DNA of 64,000 nt. It comes from Natrinema salifodinae. Its GTDB lineage: Archaea; Halobacteriota; Halobacteria; Halobacteriales; Natrialbaceae. The DNA lies in the NCBI RefSeq assembly GCF_900110455.1, contig NZ_FOIS01000003.1, positions 327,491 through 391,490 on the forward strand. Reading direction: 5' to 3'. The notes beneath the pieces were generated by a model, which made no database searches, had not been told where the DNA came from, and saw only the letters and a program-made list of their open reading frames with translations. A program made the translations under genes and the position numbers. Below, one piece after another: positions 7,448-16,795 of this stretch (position 1 is its first letter; the number at the start of each line of letters is the position of its first letter).

Positions 7448-9397
7448 TCAGTCCTGCAGGAAGTCGGGGTCCGTCCGCTGCTCGTCGCGTTCGGCCGCGA
7501 GGTGATCTTTGAACGCGTCGATCTCGACGTCGTACTCCTGGTCTTCGAAGCGGTCGCGGACCGAGATGTTGCCGGCCTCCTCCTCGTTGTCGCCGACGAT
7601 GATCTGGTAGGGGACCCGATCGTCGTGGGCCGCGCGGATCTTCCGTTCGAGCGTGGAGTCGCGGTCGTCGACCTCCACGCGGAAGTCGTCGAACTCCGCG
7701 GCGATCTCGTAAGCGTAGTCGAGGTTGTCGTCGGAGATCGGCAGCACGCGGACCTGTTCGGGCGCGAGCCAGAGCGGGAACCGGCCCTCGTAGTGCTCGA
7801 TGAGCATCATGAAGAACCGCTCGTAGCTGCCGTACAGCGCGCGGTGGATCATGACGGGGCGGTGTTCCTCGTTGTCCTCGCCCACGTAGGAGAGGTCGAA
7901 CCGCTCGGGCATGTTGAAGTCCAGCTGGACCGTCGGGCCGTCCCAGTCGCGCCCGATCGCGTCCTCGAACGCGAAGTCGATCTTCGGCCCGTAGAACGCG
8001 CCGTCGCCCTCCTCGACCTCGTAGTCGAGGTCGCGGGCTTCGAGGACGCTCTCGAGTTGGGACTCGGCCTTCTCCCAGATCTCGTCGGAGCCGACCGACT
8101 TCTCGGGGCGGGTCGCGAGGGCCATCTCGTACTCGAGATCGAACGTCTCTAAGACGTCCGTGATCATGTCCATGATCTGCTCGACCTCCGACTCGATCTG
8201 GTCGGGCCGGACGAACAGGTGGCCGTCGTCGATGGTGAACGCCCAGACCCGCGAGAGGCCGGAGAGCTCGCCGCGCTGTTCCTTCCGATAGACCTTGCCG
8301 TTCTCCGCGTAGCGGATCGGCATGTCGCGGTAGCTCCAGGACTGATCCTGGAAGATGGCGGCGTGGCCGGGACAGTTCATCGGCTTCAGGCCGAACTCGT
8401 CGTCGCCGACGTCGAAGATGAACATGTCGTCGGCGTAGTTCTCGTAGTGACCCGAGCGGTGCCAGAGGTCCGTCTTGAAGACGTGGGGCGTCTCGACGTA
8501 GTCGTAGCCCGCGTCCTCGTTTAAGTCCTCGACGAAGCCCTCGAGTTCCTTGAGGACCGTCTTCCCCGGCGGGTGATACAGCGGCAGTCCGGGGCCGGTG
8601 ACGTCCTGGATCGAGAAGAGGTTCATCTCGTTGCCGATCCGGCGGTGGTCGCGCTTCTCGGCCTCGCGCTTGCGCTCTAAGAAGTCCTCGAGGTCGCTCT
8701 CGTCGTCGAAGGCCGTCCCGTAGATCCGGGTCTGCATCGGGTTCTCCTCGTTGCCGCGCCAGTAGGCGCCGGCGATCTCCAGCAGTTCGACGGCGCCGAT
8801 CTCGCCCGTCGAGTCGACGTGGGGGCCGGCACAGAGGTCCTCCCACTCGCCCTGCGTGTAGAAGGAGACGGTGTCGTTCTCGTCGGCGAACTCCTCTAAG
8901 AGTTCGAGCTTGTAGGGCTCGTCGGCCAGGCGTTCCTCGGCCTCCTCGATCGAGACGTCCTCGCGTTCGATGTCGTAGTCGGCCGCGATGATCTCCTCGA
9001 TCTCGTCTTCGAGGGCCGCGAGGTCCTCCTCGTCGACGTCTAAGTTGTCGAAGTCGTAGTAGAACCCTTCGTCCGTCGGCGGGCCGATCGCGAGGTCGAC
9101 GTCGTCGTAGTGGCGCTCGACGGCCTGGGCGAGGCAATGGGCCGCGGAGTGGCGCATGACCTCGAGGTACTCCTCGGAGCCGTCGGTGATGATCTCGAGT
9201 TCGACGCCGTCGTAGACCGGCTCCTCTTTCGCGACGAGCTCGCCGTCGAGCTTGCCGGCGACCGTGTCGCTGCCGAGGCCCGGCCCGATCTCGTAGGCGC
9301 AGTCCTCGACGGTCGCGTCCGCGTCGACCTCGAGTTCCGAGCCGTCCGGTAGTACGACCGCGATCCGTTCGTCCGCTCGTGAATCTGATTCTGACAT
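7448..9397 (-). CDS. thrS: Threonyl-tRNA synthetase
   Basis: Charges tRNA-Thr. The 649-residue protein has an N-terminal TGS domain, then a second additional domain with the [11 protein letters not shown] (HxxxH) editing motif around residue 85, then the class II core with MNCPGH (zinc-binding Cys), the [15 protein letters not shown] motif 2 region and motif 3 ([15 protein letters not shown] near the anticodon domain boundary). This TGS plus SAD layout is the bacterial-type ThrRS, not the archaeal type with a D-Tyr-deacylase-like editing domain. TTACAA lies about 25 nt before the ATG. The gene is monocistronic, divergent from the HAD gene. Confidence 0.97.
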   Translation of the reverse strand: MSESDSRADERIAVVLPDGSELEVDADATVEDCAYEIGPGLGSDTVAGKLDGELVAKEEPVYDGVELEIITDGSEEYLEVMRHSAAHCLAQAVERHYDDVDLAIGPPTDEGFYYDFDNLDVDEEDLAALEDEIEEIIAADYDIEREDVSIEEAEERLADEPYKLELLEEFADENDTVSFYTQGEWEDLCAGPHVDSTGEIGAVELLEIAGAYWRGNEENPMQTRIYGTAFDDESDLEDFLERKREAEKRDHRRIGNEMNLFSIQDVTGPGLPLYHPPGKTVLKELEGFVEDLNEDAGYDYVETPHVFKTDLWHRSGHYENYADDMFIFDVGDDEFGLKPMNCPGHAAIFQDQSWSYRDMPIRYAENGKVYRKEQRGELSGLSRVWAFTIDDGHLFVRPDQIESEVEQIMDMITDVLETFDLEYEMALATRPEKSVGSDEIWEKAESQLESVLEARDLDYEVEEGDGAFYGPKIDFAFEDAIGRDWDGPTVQLDFNMPERFDLSYVGEDNEEHRPVMIHRALYGSYERFFMMLIEHYEGRFPLWLAPEQVRVLPISDDNLDYAYEIAAEFDDFRVEVDDRDSTLERKIRAAHDDRVPYQIIVGDNEEEAGNISVRDRFEDQEYDVEIDAFKDHLAAERDEQRTDPDFLQD

Positions 9398-9759
9398 GGC
9401 TGTGGCTAGTGTGGGTGTTGTAACTGCGTGGAAAACGCCGGTGGCGCGTCCGTCGTCGCGCGGGCCGGTCTCACCGTTTGCCGGTCGATCAGCGCCGACG
9501 CAACAAACGGTAGGTGTGAGTTAGAAGCGGGCACGAGCCCGGCGTGTAAAACGGACACCTACCATCGTGGCTACGCGTAGTCTCGATTGGGATAAAAGCG
9601 TTGTGATGGTCCGCGAACGGTCGAAACCGGTCGTCCGGCGGCGTGGCCGCGATCCAGATATCGATCAAGGGCGGGGCGGATCGACCGCAACCGGCGTCAA
9701 CGACTCGAGCAGCCGGGATGACCGATACTGGTTTTTCGCTGCCCGTGAACGGGTACGCT
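9398..9759. other. Divergent intergenic region thrS / HAD phosphatase
   Basis: This 362-base region carries no convincing protein gene. It contains promoter-like elements on both strands (TTACAA near 9418-9425 for thrS; GGATAAAAG near 9589-9597 and GGTTTTTC near 9730 on the plus strand) and the paired element listed next. Confidence 0.55.
9509..9563. repeat. Perfect 9-bp inverted repeat enclosing an inner hairpin
   Basis: GGTAGGTGT (9509-9517) pairs exactly with ACACCTACC (9555-9563). Between them GGGC-ACGA-GCCC (9529-9540) forms a second stem. The 55-nt unit could fold as an RNA on either strand or serve as a DNA operator. I do not recognise it as a known RNA family. Confidence 0.45.
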
Positions 9760-10503
9760 ATGGCGATGGCAGTCGACGCCGTCCTCTTCGACCTCGACGA
9801 TACGTGCTACCCGTACCCGCCCTGCAACGAGGCGGGCAAGGAGGCCGCCTGGCGGACCGCCCGCGAATTGGGGTACGACTTCGACCGCGAGGCGTTCGAC
9901 GCGTTCTACCGGGAGGGGCGCCGGGACGTGAAACGCGACGCGGCGGAGACGGCAGCCAGTCACGACCGGTTCCTCTACTTCAAGCGGGCCCTCGAGCGCC
10001 ACGCGGGCACGCATCGATCCGGCGACGCGCTGGCGATGGGCGAGGCCTACTGGGCCGCCTTTGTCGACGAACTCGAACCGTTTCCGGGCGTCACGGAGAC
10101 GTTCGCGACGCTCGCCGATCGGGACGTCGACGTCGCGATCGTGACCAACCTCACGACGCGGATCCAACTCGAGAAACTCGACGCGATGGGTCTCGACGAG
10201 TACGTCGATCTGCTCGTGACCTCCGAGGAGTTGGGCCGCGAGAAACCCGCCTCGCTGATGTTCACGCACCCGCTGGCGCGACTCGATCGACGCCCCTCGG
10301 AAACGGTGATGGTGGGCAACTCGATCCGCTCGGATATCGAGGGAGCGAACGCCGTCGGCATCGAGACGGTCCTGTTCAACGGCGACGGCGACGCCGATAG
10401 CGGCGGTGACGATCCTGCTAGCGCGGATCCGACTCTCGAAAGCCACCGCAAACCGGATCACCGAATCGATTCCTTCCGCGACGTGCTGGAGGTGATCCGA
10501 TGA
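9760..10503 (+). CDS. HAD-superfamily hydrolase
   Basis: Cytoplasmic phosphatase-like protein of 247 residues. HAD motif I is FDLDDT (Asp11, Asp13), motif II is VTNLTTR, the motif III Lys is in [10 protein letters not shown], and motif IV is [16 protein letters not shown]1-type cap lies between motifs I and II. Start: GGTTTTTC sits about 28 nt before the ATG at 9760, which suits a leaderless mRNA; the in-frame ATG at 9766 is a close alternative. Its stop overlaps the next ATG (ATGA), so it is translationally coupled to the class II aldolase. The pairing suggests dephosphorylation and aldol cleavage of a sugar phosphate, but the substrate is not readable. Confidence 0.9.
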   Translation: MAMAVDAVLFDLDDTCYPYPPCNEAGKEAAWRTARELGYDFDREAFDAFYREGRRDVKRDAAETAASHDRFLYFKRALERHAGTHRSGDALAMGEAYWAAFVDELEPFPGVTETFATLADRDVDVAIVTNLTTRIQLEKLDAMGLDEYVDLLVTSEELGREKPASLMFTHPLARLDRRPSETVMVGNSIRSDIEGANAVGIETVLFNGDGDADSGGDDPASADPTLESHRKPDHRIDSFRDVLEVIR

Positions 10504-11141
10504 TCCTCGAGGACCAACGCCAGGCGGTGGTCGAGCGCGCGCCGGACCTGGCGGCGCTGACGCCGGGCCGAACGGGGAACCTGAGCGTCCGCGACGGGCG
10601 CGACGGCGACGCCTTCGCGGTCACGCCGACCGGGGTTCCGTACGACGGGTTCGACGCCGAGGACGTCCCGATCGTCGGGACCGACGGCGAGCAGTTGGAC
10701 GGCGAGATGGCCCCCAGCAGCGAGGTGCCGATGCACAGCGCCATCTACCGCCGGGAGGACGTCGGCGCGATCGTCCACACCCACTCGCCGTGGGCGACGA
10801 CGCTGGCGGTCGCCCGCGAAACGCTCCCGCCGATCCACTACATGATCGTCGCGGTCGGCAAGCGCGTGCCTGTCGCCGAGTACGCCCCCTACGGGACCGA
10901 CGCGCTCGCCGAGAACATCGTAACAGCGATGGACGACGCCGACGCGACGGCGTCGCTCGTCGAGAACCACGGCCTGGTCGTCACCGCGCCCGACCTCGCG
11001 ACCGCCCTCGAGAACACCCACCACGTCGAGAGCCTCGCCAGGCTGTACCTCCAGTCGCGGGCGGCCGGCCTCGAGCCGGCGACGCTCTCGGAGGAGCAAC
11101 TCGAGACGGTCGTCGAGAAGTTCGAGTCCTACGGGCAGTAG
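10500..11141 (+). CDS. Class II aldolase/adducin family protein (fuculose-phosphate-aldolase-like)
   Basis: Zinc-dependent aldolase or epimerase-like protein of 213 residues. The metal ligands are visible as HTHSP (near residue 93) and the C-terminal ENHG (near residue 158). The N-terminus carries the GRTGNLSVR phosphate-binding loop typical of L-fuculose-1-phosphate aldolases. It overlaps the HAD phosphatase by 4 nt, so the two form one operon. The exact sugar phosphate (fuculose, rhamnulose or methylthioribulose type) cannot be fixed. Confidence 0.88.
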   Translation: MILEDQRQAVVERAPDLAALTPGRTGNLSVRDGRDGDAFAVTPTGVPYDGFDAEDVPIVGTDGEQLDGEMAPSSEVPMHSAIYRREDVGAIVHTHSPWATTLAVARETLPPIHYMIVAVGKRVPVAEYAPYGTDALAENIVTAMDDADATASLVENHGLVVTAPDLATALENTHHVESLARLYLQSRAAGLEPATLSEEQLETVVEKFESYGQ

Positions 11142-11191
11142 CGCTTAGCGGTCAGCAGTCAGCGGCCCGAAGACCGGCCGGCGCAGTTCCC

Positions 11192-11719
11192 TCAGTTCCG
11201 ATCCGCCAACAGCTCGCTCGCCGTCACCAGCGACTCCATCTCGATGCCTGCCTCTTCGACGTTCTCGCGGCCGCCCTCCTCGCGGTCGACGACGACCAGG
11301 GCGCGCTCGACGGTCGCGCCCGCGTCCCGGAGCGCCTCGACGGCCTCGACCAGGCTGGTCCCCGTCGTCACGATGTCCTCGACGACGACGACCTCCTCGC
11401 CCTCCTCGAGGCGGCCCTCGATCAGATTGGCGGTGCCGTAGTCCTTGCGCTGCTTGCGCGCGATGACGTAGGGGACGCCGGCCGCGACGCTGGCGGCCGC
11501 GGCGAGGGGCACGCCGCCTAAGGCGACGCCGCCGAGCTTGTCGTCCGCGTCGACTCGCTCGGCGAAGGCCTCGGCGATCAACTCGAGACACTCGGGATCG
11601 GTCTCGAAGAGGTACTTGTCGACGTAGTACTCGCTGGTCCCGCCGTGGGAGAGCTCGAACTCGCCGAACTCGACCGCGTCGGCGTCGCGCAGGGCGTCGA
11701 TGAGTGCCTGGTTCGTCAT
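11192..11719 (-). CDS. pyrE: Orotate phosphoribosyltransferase
   Basis: Converts orotate and PRPP to OMP in pyrimidine synthesis. The 175-residue length is typical of archaeal PyrE. The PRPP-binding motif is [18 protein letters not shown], and the [23 protein letters not shown] segment carries the catalytic loop Lys residues. GCTTATTTC about 29 nt upstream supports the ATG and a leaderless mRNA. It is convergent with the class II aldolase gene. Confidence 0.95.
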   Translation of the reverse strand: MTNQALIDALRDADAVEFGEFELSHGGTSEYYVDKYLFETDPECLELIAEAFAERVDADDKLGGVALGGVPLAAAASVAAGVPYVIARKQRKDYGTANLIEGRLEEGEEVVVVEDIVTTGTSLVEAVEALRDAGATVERALVVVDREEGGRENVEEAGIEMESLVTASELLADRN

Positions 11720-11897
11720 TGCCCGAACGAGCGCACCGAACCGAAATAAGCGGTGTGGAACCGACCGGCGTCGCCCGCGGCATCGGCGTCCTCGTTCGGC
11801 CCGGACGGCGCGCGACGGATCGGTGGCCCGGAGACGACGGCGAACGGGTTTCCGGCGCAGGTAGGTTTTTTGTCACGGAACCGAAGCCTATCGAACG

Positions 11898-12857
11898 ATG
11901 ACACCGACCAGCGCGGACGAACCCCATCCGGAGGTACAGGAGTTCCTCGAACTGTACGACTCGCTCGACGCGCCGTCGTTCGACGAGGTCTCGGCCGCCG
12001 AGGCCCGCCGGATGTTCGAGGAGTTGCGCGCCTCCGGCGAGCCCGAGATCGAACTTGCGAGCGTCGAGGACCGGACCATCGACGGTCCCCGCGGCGACCT
12101 TCCGCTTCGGATCTACGAGCCGGGCACCGAGGGCGACGAGCGACCCCTGATCCTTTACTTCCACGGCGGCGGCTGGGTCATCGGCAGCGTCGACACCCAC
12201 GACGGCACCTGTCGGAAACTGGCCGCCGAGTCGGGGTATCCCGTCGTCAGCGTCGACTACGGCCTGGCGCCCGAACACCCCTTCCCCGAGGGGCTGCGGG
12301 ACTGCTACGCCGCGCTCGAGTGGGCCGCCGAGGCCGCGCCCGATCTGGGTGCCGATCCCGACCGGATCGCCGTCGCCGGCGACAGCGCCGGCGGCAGCTT
12401 AGCGGCCGGCCTCTCGCTGCTCGTCCGGGACCGAGGCGGTCCGGAGATCACCTACCAGCTTCTGGTCTATCCCGGAACCGGCGACGTGACGAAGACGGAC
12501 GCCTACGAGGAGAACGGCGAGGACTACTTCCTGACGAAAGCCGACATGGCCTGGTTCCGCGACCACTACTTCGAACGCGAGATCGACGAGGGGAACGTCT
12601 ACGCGATGCCCAGACTCGCACACGACCTTTCGGAGCTGCCGCCGGCGACGGTCATCACGGCCGGGTTCGATCCGCTGCGAGACGACGGGGCGGCCTACGC
12701 CGAGCGATTGGAGGCGGCCGGCGTGCCCGTCGAGTACCACCATTACGACGATGTGATCCACGGCTTCTTCGGAATGATCACCGAGCCGGTGGACGTAGAG
12801 CGCGCGCACGAAGCCTACGAGGACGCCGTCGCGGATCTGCAAGACGCGCTGGAGTAG
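11898..12857 (+). CDS. Alpha/beta hydrolase, HSL-type carboxylesterase
   Basis: Esterase/lipase of the hormone-sensitive-lipase (GDSAG) family, 319 residues. The oxyanion motif HGGGW is near residue 91, and the nucleophile Ser is in AGDSAGGSLA near residue 160. The acid Asp is in GFDPLRDDG, and the catalytic His is in DVIHGFFGM. There is no signal peptide, so it is cytoplasmic. GGTTTTTTGTC about 28 nt before the ATG indicates a leaderless mRNA. The substrate is probably a short-chain ester; physiological role unknown. Confidence 0.92.
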   Translation: MTPTSADEPHPEVQEFLELYDSLDAPSFDEVSAAEARRMFEELRASGEPEIELASVEDRTIDGPRGDLPLRIYEPGTEGDERPLILYFHGGGWVIGSVDTHDGTCRKLAAESGYPVVSVDYGLAPEHPFPEGLRDCYAALEWAAEAAPDLGADPDRIAVAGDSAGGSLAAGLSLLVRDRGGPEITYQLLVYPGTGDVTKTDAYEENGEDYFLTKADMAWFRDHYFEREIDEGNVYAMPRLAHDLSELPPATVITAGFDPLRDDGAAYAERLEAAGVPVEYHHYDDVIHGFFGMITEPVDVERAHEAYEDAVADLQDALE

Positions 12858-12896
12858 TAGTGTATTCGCTGCGAGGAAGACGGAGCGGAGAGAGCG

Positions 12897-13442
12897 CTAC
12901 CAGGGCTCGTTCTTCAGCCCGAGCTTGTACGCGATCATGTTCGTCGTCACGTGCAGTATCGGCGTGAGCACGACGACGACGAGGATGACGTCGAGGGTAA
13001 ACCAGGTCCGGAACCAGTCGGTCGCCAGCAACGCGGTCAGCGGCAGGGAGACGACGACGAAGTCGAGTTGGTCGAGTCCGGGGAACATCGCGCCGCGCTG
13101 GCGGCCGGTCCGGCGCTTGAGGAACGAGGCCAGGATGTCGCCCAGCATGGCGCCGGCGGCCAGGCCGATCGCCGCGAGCGGCGTGAACGCCGGCACGTCG
13201 AACCCGAGCGCGGCGCCGACGCCGTCCGCGACGAGCGTCAGGACCGTCGCGAGCGCGACGCCCGCGAGGATTCCCATCGCCGTGCCGCGCCAGGTCTTCC
13301 CGTCGCCGAGCACCCGTCTGTCCCCCCACGTCCGGCCGCCGTCGATCGGTCGGCCACCGCCGGCCAACACCGCGGCGTTGTTGGGGACGTAGGCGGGCAA
13401 CATCGCCCAGAACGCGATCGCGACTGTCTCGAGTACTGCCAT
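12897..13442 (-). CDS. carS: CDP-archaeol synthase
   Basis: Membrane enzyme that activates unsaturated archaetidic acid with CTP to CDP-archaeol for archaeal polar lipids. The 181-residue protein has about five transmembrane segments and the family pattern PAYVPNNAAVLAGGGRPID, LGDGKTWRGTAMGI, and the CDP-alcohol-like motif GDILASFLKRRTGRQRGAMFPGLDQLDF. The ATG is supported by a GATTAAG element about 28 nt upstream. It lies convergent to the esterase and divergent from the doeA gene. Confidence 0.95.
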   Translation of the reverse strand: MAVLETVAIAFWAMLPAYVPNNAAVLAGGGRPIDGGRTWGDRRVLGDGKTWRGTAMGILAGVALATVLTLVADGVGAALGFDVPAFTPLAAIGLAAGAMLGDILASFLKRRTGRQRGAMFPGLDQLDFVVVSLPLTALLATDWFRTWFTLDVILVVVVLTPILHVTTNMIAYKLGLKNEPW

Positions 13443-13543
13443 GTCCGCGGGGACGAACCGGCGTCTCTTAATCGGCGGTGGTTCGACGCGGGCCAGTGAC
13501 CGCGACTCACACCCCCCTCGAAATCGCTCCGTCGGCCGGATAT

Positions 13544-13609
13544 ATACACACTATCCGTTTTCGCCATACACGAAAAGTTTTTAGCATTCCTGATCGATGT
13601 GAGGTGTAT
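13544..13609 (+). promoter_or_regulatory. doeA promoter region with repeated ATACAC/GTGTAT motif
   Basis: Two direct copies of ATACAC (13544-13551 and 13566-13571) and one inverted GTGTAT (13604-13609) surround a TATA-like AAGTTTTTAG (13575-13584). Related words occur at other promoters of the island. This may be the operator of the local Lrp-type regulator; the assignment is inference. Confidence 0.4.
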
Positions 13610-13622
13610 AGGTCTTGGTATC

Positions 13623-14801
13623 ATGTCACGTGCCATCTTCGACGAGAGCGAGTACGAACGCCGGGTCTCGCGGACGAAAGAGCGATTACGCGAGGCGGAC
13701 CTCGACGCCATCGTCGTCGCCGACCCCGCGAACATGAACTACTTGACGGGCTACGACGGCTGGTCGTTCTACGTCCACCAGGCCGTCGTGGTCACGCCCG
13801 ACCGCGACGAACCGATCTGGATTGGCCGCGGAATGGACGCGGGTGGCGCGCAGGCGACGACCCACCTCGCCGAGGAGAGCATCCGCGCGTACAGCGACGA
13901 CCACGTCCACTCGCCGTCCGATCTCCACCCAATGGACTACGTCGCGGGCGTGCTCGAGGAACTGGACGTCGCCGACGGCCGGATCGGCCTCGAGATGGAC
14001 GCCGCCACCTTCTCCGCGAAATCGTACACGCGCCTGCGGAAGAACCTCCCCGAGGCTGCGTTCGAGGACGCGACGCTGCTGGTCGGCTGGCTCCGGATCA
14101 CGAAGTCCGAACGGGAACTCGAGTACATGCGCCAGGCGGCCCGGATCTCCGAGAACGCGATGCGGGCGGGCCTGGAGACGATCGAGGACGGCGTGCCGGA
14201 GTACGAGGCCGCGGCCGCGATCTACGAGCAGTTGATCACCGGCGCCGAGGAGTACGGCGGCGACTACCCCTCGATCGTCCCGCTGATGCCCTCCGGCGAG
14301 CACACGGGCACGCCGCACCTGACCTGGACTGACCGGCGGTTCGAGGAGGGCGACCCGGTCATCATCGAGCTTTCGGGCTGTCGCCACCGATACCATTCGC
14401 CGCTGGCCCGCACGACGTTCGTCGGCGACCCGCCCGCGGAACTCGAGCACACCGCCGAGGTCGTCGTCGAGGGGATCGAGGCCGCGCTCGATGCCGTCGA
14501 ACCCGGCGTCACCTGCGAGGCCGTCGAGAAAGCCTGGCGGGAGACGATCGCGCGGTACGACATCGAAAAGGAGGACCGCATCGGCTACTCGATGGGTCTG
14601 GGTTACCCACCGGACTGGGGCGAACACACCGCGAGCATCCGGCCGGGCGACGAGACCGTCCTCGAGGAGGACATGACCTTCCACATGATCCCCGGCATCT
14701 GGACCGAGGAGGTCGGCATGGAGATCAGCGAGACGTTCCGCGTCACCGGCAGCGGCGCGGAGACGCTAGCCGACTTCCCGCGGCGGCTGTTTACCGCGTG
14801 A
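13623..14801 (+). CDS. doeA: Ectoine hydrolase (M24 pita-bread fold)
   Basis: Opens the pyrimidine ring of ectoine to N-acetyl-2,4-diaminobutyrate, the first step of ectoine use as carbon and nitrogen source. From memory of Halomonas DoeA / Sinorhizobium EutD, the 392-residue protein matches along its whole length: ADPANMNYLTGYDGWSFYV near residue 34, GGDYPSIVPLMPSGEH, GYPPDWGEHTASI and FPRRLF at the end. The M24 metal ligands are mostly missing, as in DoeA and unlike prolidases: EL..HSPLART replaces the DxG..SDxTRT pattern. The ATG at 13623 has a TATA-like element about 45 nt upstream, giving a leader of about 20 nt. It may be confused with Xaa-Pro peptidases in automatic annotation. Confidence 0.88.
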   Translation: MSRAIFDESEYERRVSRTKERLREADLDAIVVADPANMNYLTGYDGWSFYVHQAVVVTPDRDEPIWIGRGMDAGGAQATTHLAEESIRAYSDDHVHSPSDLHPMDYVAGVLEELDVADGRIGLEMDAATFSAKSYTRLRKNLPEAAFEDATLLVGWLRITKSERELEYMRQAARISENAMRAGLETIEDGVPEYEAAAAIYEQLITGAEEYGGDYPSIVPLMPSGEHTGTPHLTWTDRRFEEGDPVIIELSGCRHRYHSPLARTTFVGDPPAELEHTAEVVVEGIEAALDAVEPGVTCEAVEKAWRETIARYDIEKEDRIGYSMGLGYPPDWGEHTASIRPGDETVLEEDMTFHMIPGIWTEEVGMEISETFRVTGSGAETLADFPRRLFTA

Positions 14802-14920
14802 TCCGGGCCACTCGAGCGGGTTCCGCCGCGCTACTTCGGGTCCGTTCCGCTTCCTTCCCCCGCTCGATCGCGGCCGAGAGAAAGCGAGGTATCATAGTCC
14901 CGCGGTCACACGGTTCGATC

Positions 14921-15637
14921 ATGGGGTCGTGGAAGCGGGAATTCGCGAGCGGGCTCATCCTGCTCGGGCCGATACTCATCACGCTGTACGTCGTGTATCG
15001 AATCACGGCACTGGTCACCGGCGTCACGCCGCTGGTCCTGTTCGACGACGGCACACTGGGCGGCCTGGTCGCCCACGAGCCGACCCGCTCGCTGCTCGTC
15101 GCCGGTCTCCGCGTCGTCCTTCCGCTCTGCGTTGTCGCGCTGGTGACGCTCGGCGCCGGCGTGCTCACGCGGACGACGATCGGCGACGTCTTCGCGCGGA
15201 GCGTCGACGGCCTGGCGAACCGGGTTCCCGGGTTGCGAATCGTCTACAACGCGTCGAAAGTTACCGCCGAGACTACGCTCGGCGAGGGTGAGACGCTCCA
15301 GTCGGCCGTCAGGGTCGAGAGCTGGGACGGCCTCCAGATGACGGCGTTCAAGACCGGCCGCGTCACCGACGACGGCCGCGAGGTGGTCTTTATTCCCACG
15401 TCGCCGAACATCAGTTCGGGCTTCGTCGCCGAGGTCGAGCCCGAGCGGGTCACCGAAACCGACGAGGGGCTCGAGGAAGCGTTAACGCGGGTCTTGAGCG
15501 GCGGGTTCGCCGAAGCCGACGCCCCCAGTACCACCGGAACCGCCGGCGACGCGAACCGGTCCGACGACTCGTCCGGGGAAAACGGAACGGCGGTTTCCTT
15601 CGACGCGGACGAGAACGAGCCGGGACCGGAGGAGTGA
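14921..15637 (+). CDS. DUF502 family membrane protein
   Basis: Protein of 238 residues with two long transmembrane segments (about residues 8-30 and 60-85), followed by the DUF502 core (PGLRIVYNASKVTAETTLGEGETLQSAVRVES, then VFIPTSPNISSGFVAEVEPERV). The C-terminal 60 residues are acidic, low-complexity and probably disordered. The ATG at 14921 begins the conserved N-terminus (SWKREFASGLILLGPI); upstream in-frame starts lack homology features. Function is unknown. It sits between doeA and the 2-hydroxyacid dehydrogenase without an obvious link to ectoine use. Confidence 0.82.
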   Translation: MGSWKREFASGLILLGPILITLYVVYRITALVTGVTPLVLFDDGTLGGLVAHEPTRSLLVAGLRVVLPLCVVALVTLGAGVLTRTTIGDVFARSVDGLANRVPGLRIVYNASKVTAETTLGEGETLQSAVRVESWDGLQMTAFKTGRVTDDGREVVFIPTSPNISSGFVAEVEPERVTETDEGLEEALTRVLSGGFAEADAPSTTGTAGDANRSDDSSGENGTAVSFDADENEPGPEE

Positions 15638-15687
15638 TCGCTGCGGCCGAGTGCGGAGTCTAGATCTATATTCGAGCGGACCGGCTC

Positions 15688-16668
15688 TCAGTCCGATTCC
15701 GGCCGGCGAACCGCGTTCTCGAGGTCGTCGCCGGTCGCGAGCGCCTCGACGTTGTGCGCGACGATGTCCGCCAGGCGGTCCCAGTGCTTGGGCGTGTGGC
15801 CGCCGGTGTGGGGCGTGATCAGGCAGTTCTCGAGGTCCCAGAGCGGGTGGTCGTTCGGGAGCGGTTCGGGGTCGGTGACGTCGAGGGCGGCCCCGCGAAT
15901 CTTGTTCGATTGCAATGCAGCGACGAGCGCGTCGGTGTCGACGATCCCGCCGCGGGCCGCGTTGACGACGACGGCGGTCGGTGGGAGCGTCGCTAACTCC
16001 GCCTCGCCGACGAGGCCGCAGGTCAGGTCGTTGAGCGGACAGGCGAGGACGACGTAGTCGCTGCGGGCGAAGGCCTCGTGGACGTCCTCCGCCTCGAAGC
16101 CGAGTACCTCGTCGGTCGGGCCACCCTTCTCGGGCGTGTAGCGGATGCCGATCGTCTCGACCTCGAAGCCCTCGAGCCGTTGGACGACCGCCTGGCCGAT
16201 CGAGCCGAGGCCGACGATCGTGACGGTGCTGTCGGTGAACTCGTGGGATTGGAAGTGGCGCCACTCGCCGTTTTGCTTGCGGCGCCAGCCCTCGTGGAGC
16301 CGGCGGGCGAAGACGAGCATGTTGCCGATCGTCTGCTCGGCGATGCCGGGCGCGTGGATCCCGCCCGCGTTGGTCACGGCGACCCCGCGCTCGGCCAGGG
16401 CGTCCGTCGGGAGGTGATCGGTGCCGGCGAAGGTACACGCGAACAGTTCGAGCCGCTCGGCGCGCTCGAGGCGGTCTTCCTCGATCGAGATGCCCGTCGC
16501 GACCCGCGCCCGTTCGACGAGTTCGCGTTCCTCCGCCGGCGTCCGCGCGAGCGCGACCGTTCGGTCGGGCAGCCGCTCGCGCAGCGTCTCGGCGTACGAC
16601 TCCATCGACAGTCCCTCCGTCCCCTCTCGCAGGACGACGATATCCGGGTTCGCTGGATTCGTGCTCAT
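15688..16668 (-). CDS. D-2-hydroxyacid dehydrogenase (NAD-dependent)
   Basis: Oxidoreductase of the D-isomer-specific 2-hydroxyacid dehydrogenase family, 326 residues. The dinucleotide motif GLGSIGQ is near residue 145. The catalytic trio is Arg in NAARGGIVD, Glu in DVTDPEPLP and His in ITPHTGGHTP. The ATG at 16668 is preferred over a GTG at 16689. It is divergent from the M20 amidohydrolase and shares a 127-bp promoter region with it, which suggests co-regulation. The substrate is unknown; a role in hydroxyectoine-derived hydroxyacid metabolism is possible but unproven. Confidence 0.88.
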   Translation of the reverse strand: MSTNPANPDIVVLREGTEGLSMESYAETLRERLPDRTVALARTPAEERELVERARVATGISIEEDRLERAERLELFACTFAGTDHLPTDALAERGVAVTNAGGIHAPGIAEQTIGNMLVFARRLHEGWRRKQNGEWRHFQSHEFTDSTVTIVGLGSIGQAVVQRLEGFEVETIGIRYTPEKGGPTDEVLGFEAEDVHEAFARSDYVVLACPLNDLTCGLVGEAELATLPPTAVVVNAARGGIVDTDALVAALQSNKIRGAALDVTDPEPLPNDHPLWDLENCLITPHTGGHTPKHWDRLADIVAHNVEALATGDDLENAVRRPESD

Positions 16669-16733
16669 AGTGGGTTCCTCGTGCGTCACGCGACGCGATA
16701 TCCGACGATTGTCATCCTCTCTCTTATCTTTTT

Positions 16734-16770
16734 GTGTACTCGACGTAAACGCTGATTGTGTACAATTAAG
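16734..16770. promoter_or_regulatory. Divergent promoter region with GTGTAC motifs
   Basis: GTGTAC at 16734-16739 and GTGTACA at 16758-16764 lie between the divergent dehydrogenase and amidohydrolase genes. CAATTAAG at 16763-16770 is about 28 nt before the amidohydrolase ATG and can act as its TATA element. The GTGTA(T/C) word is shared with other promoters of this island. Confidence 0.4.
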
Positions 16771-16795
16771 TCAGTGGGGCGCGTCACCACCTCGC

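Noticed and set aside
9529-9540. Nested hairpin near thrS as a tRNA-like or H/ACA RNA
   Set aside because: No cloverleaf, no ACA box at the required place and no C/D boxes were found, so it is listed only as an unassigned repeat.
11145-12278. Minus-strand frame spanning pyrE and the esterase
   Set aside because: It joins antisense and out-of-frame parts of two well-defined genes.
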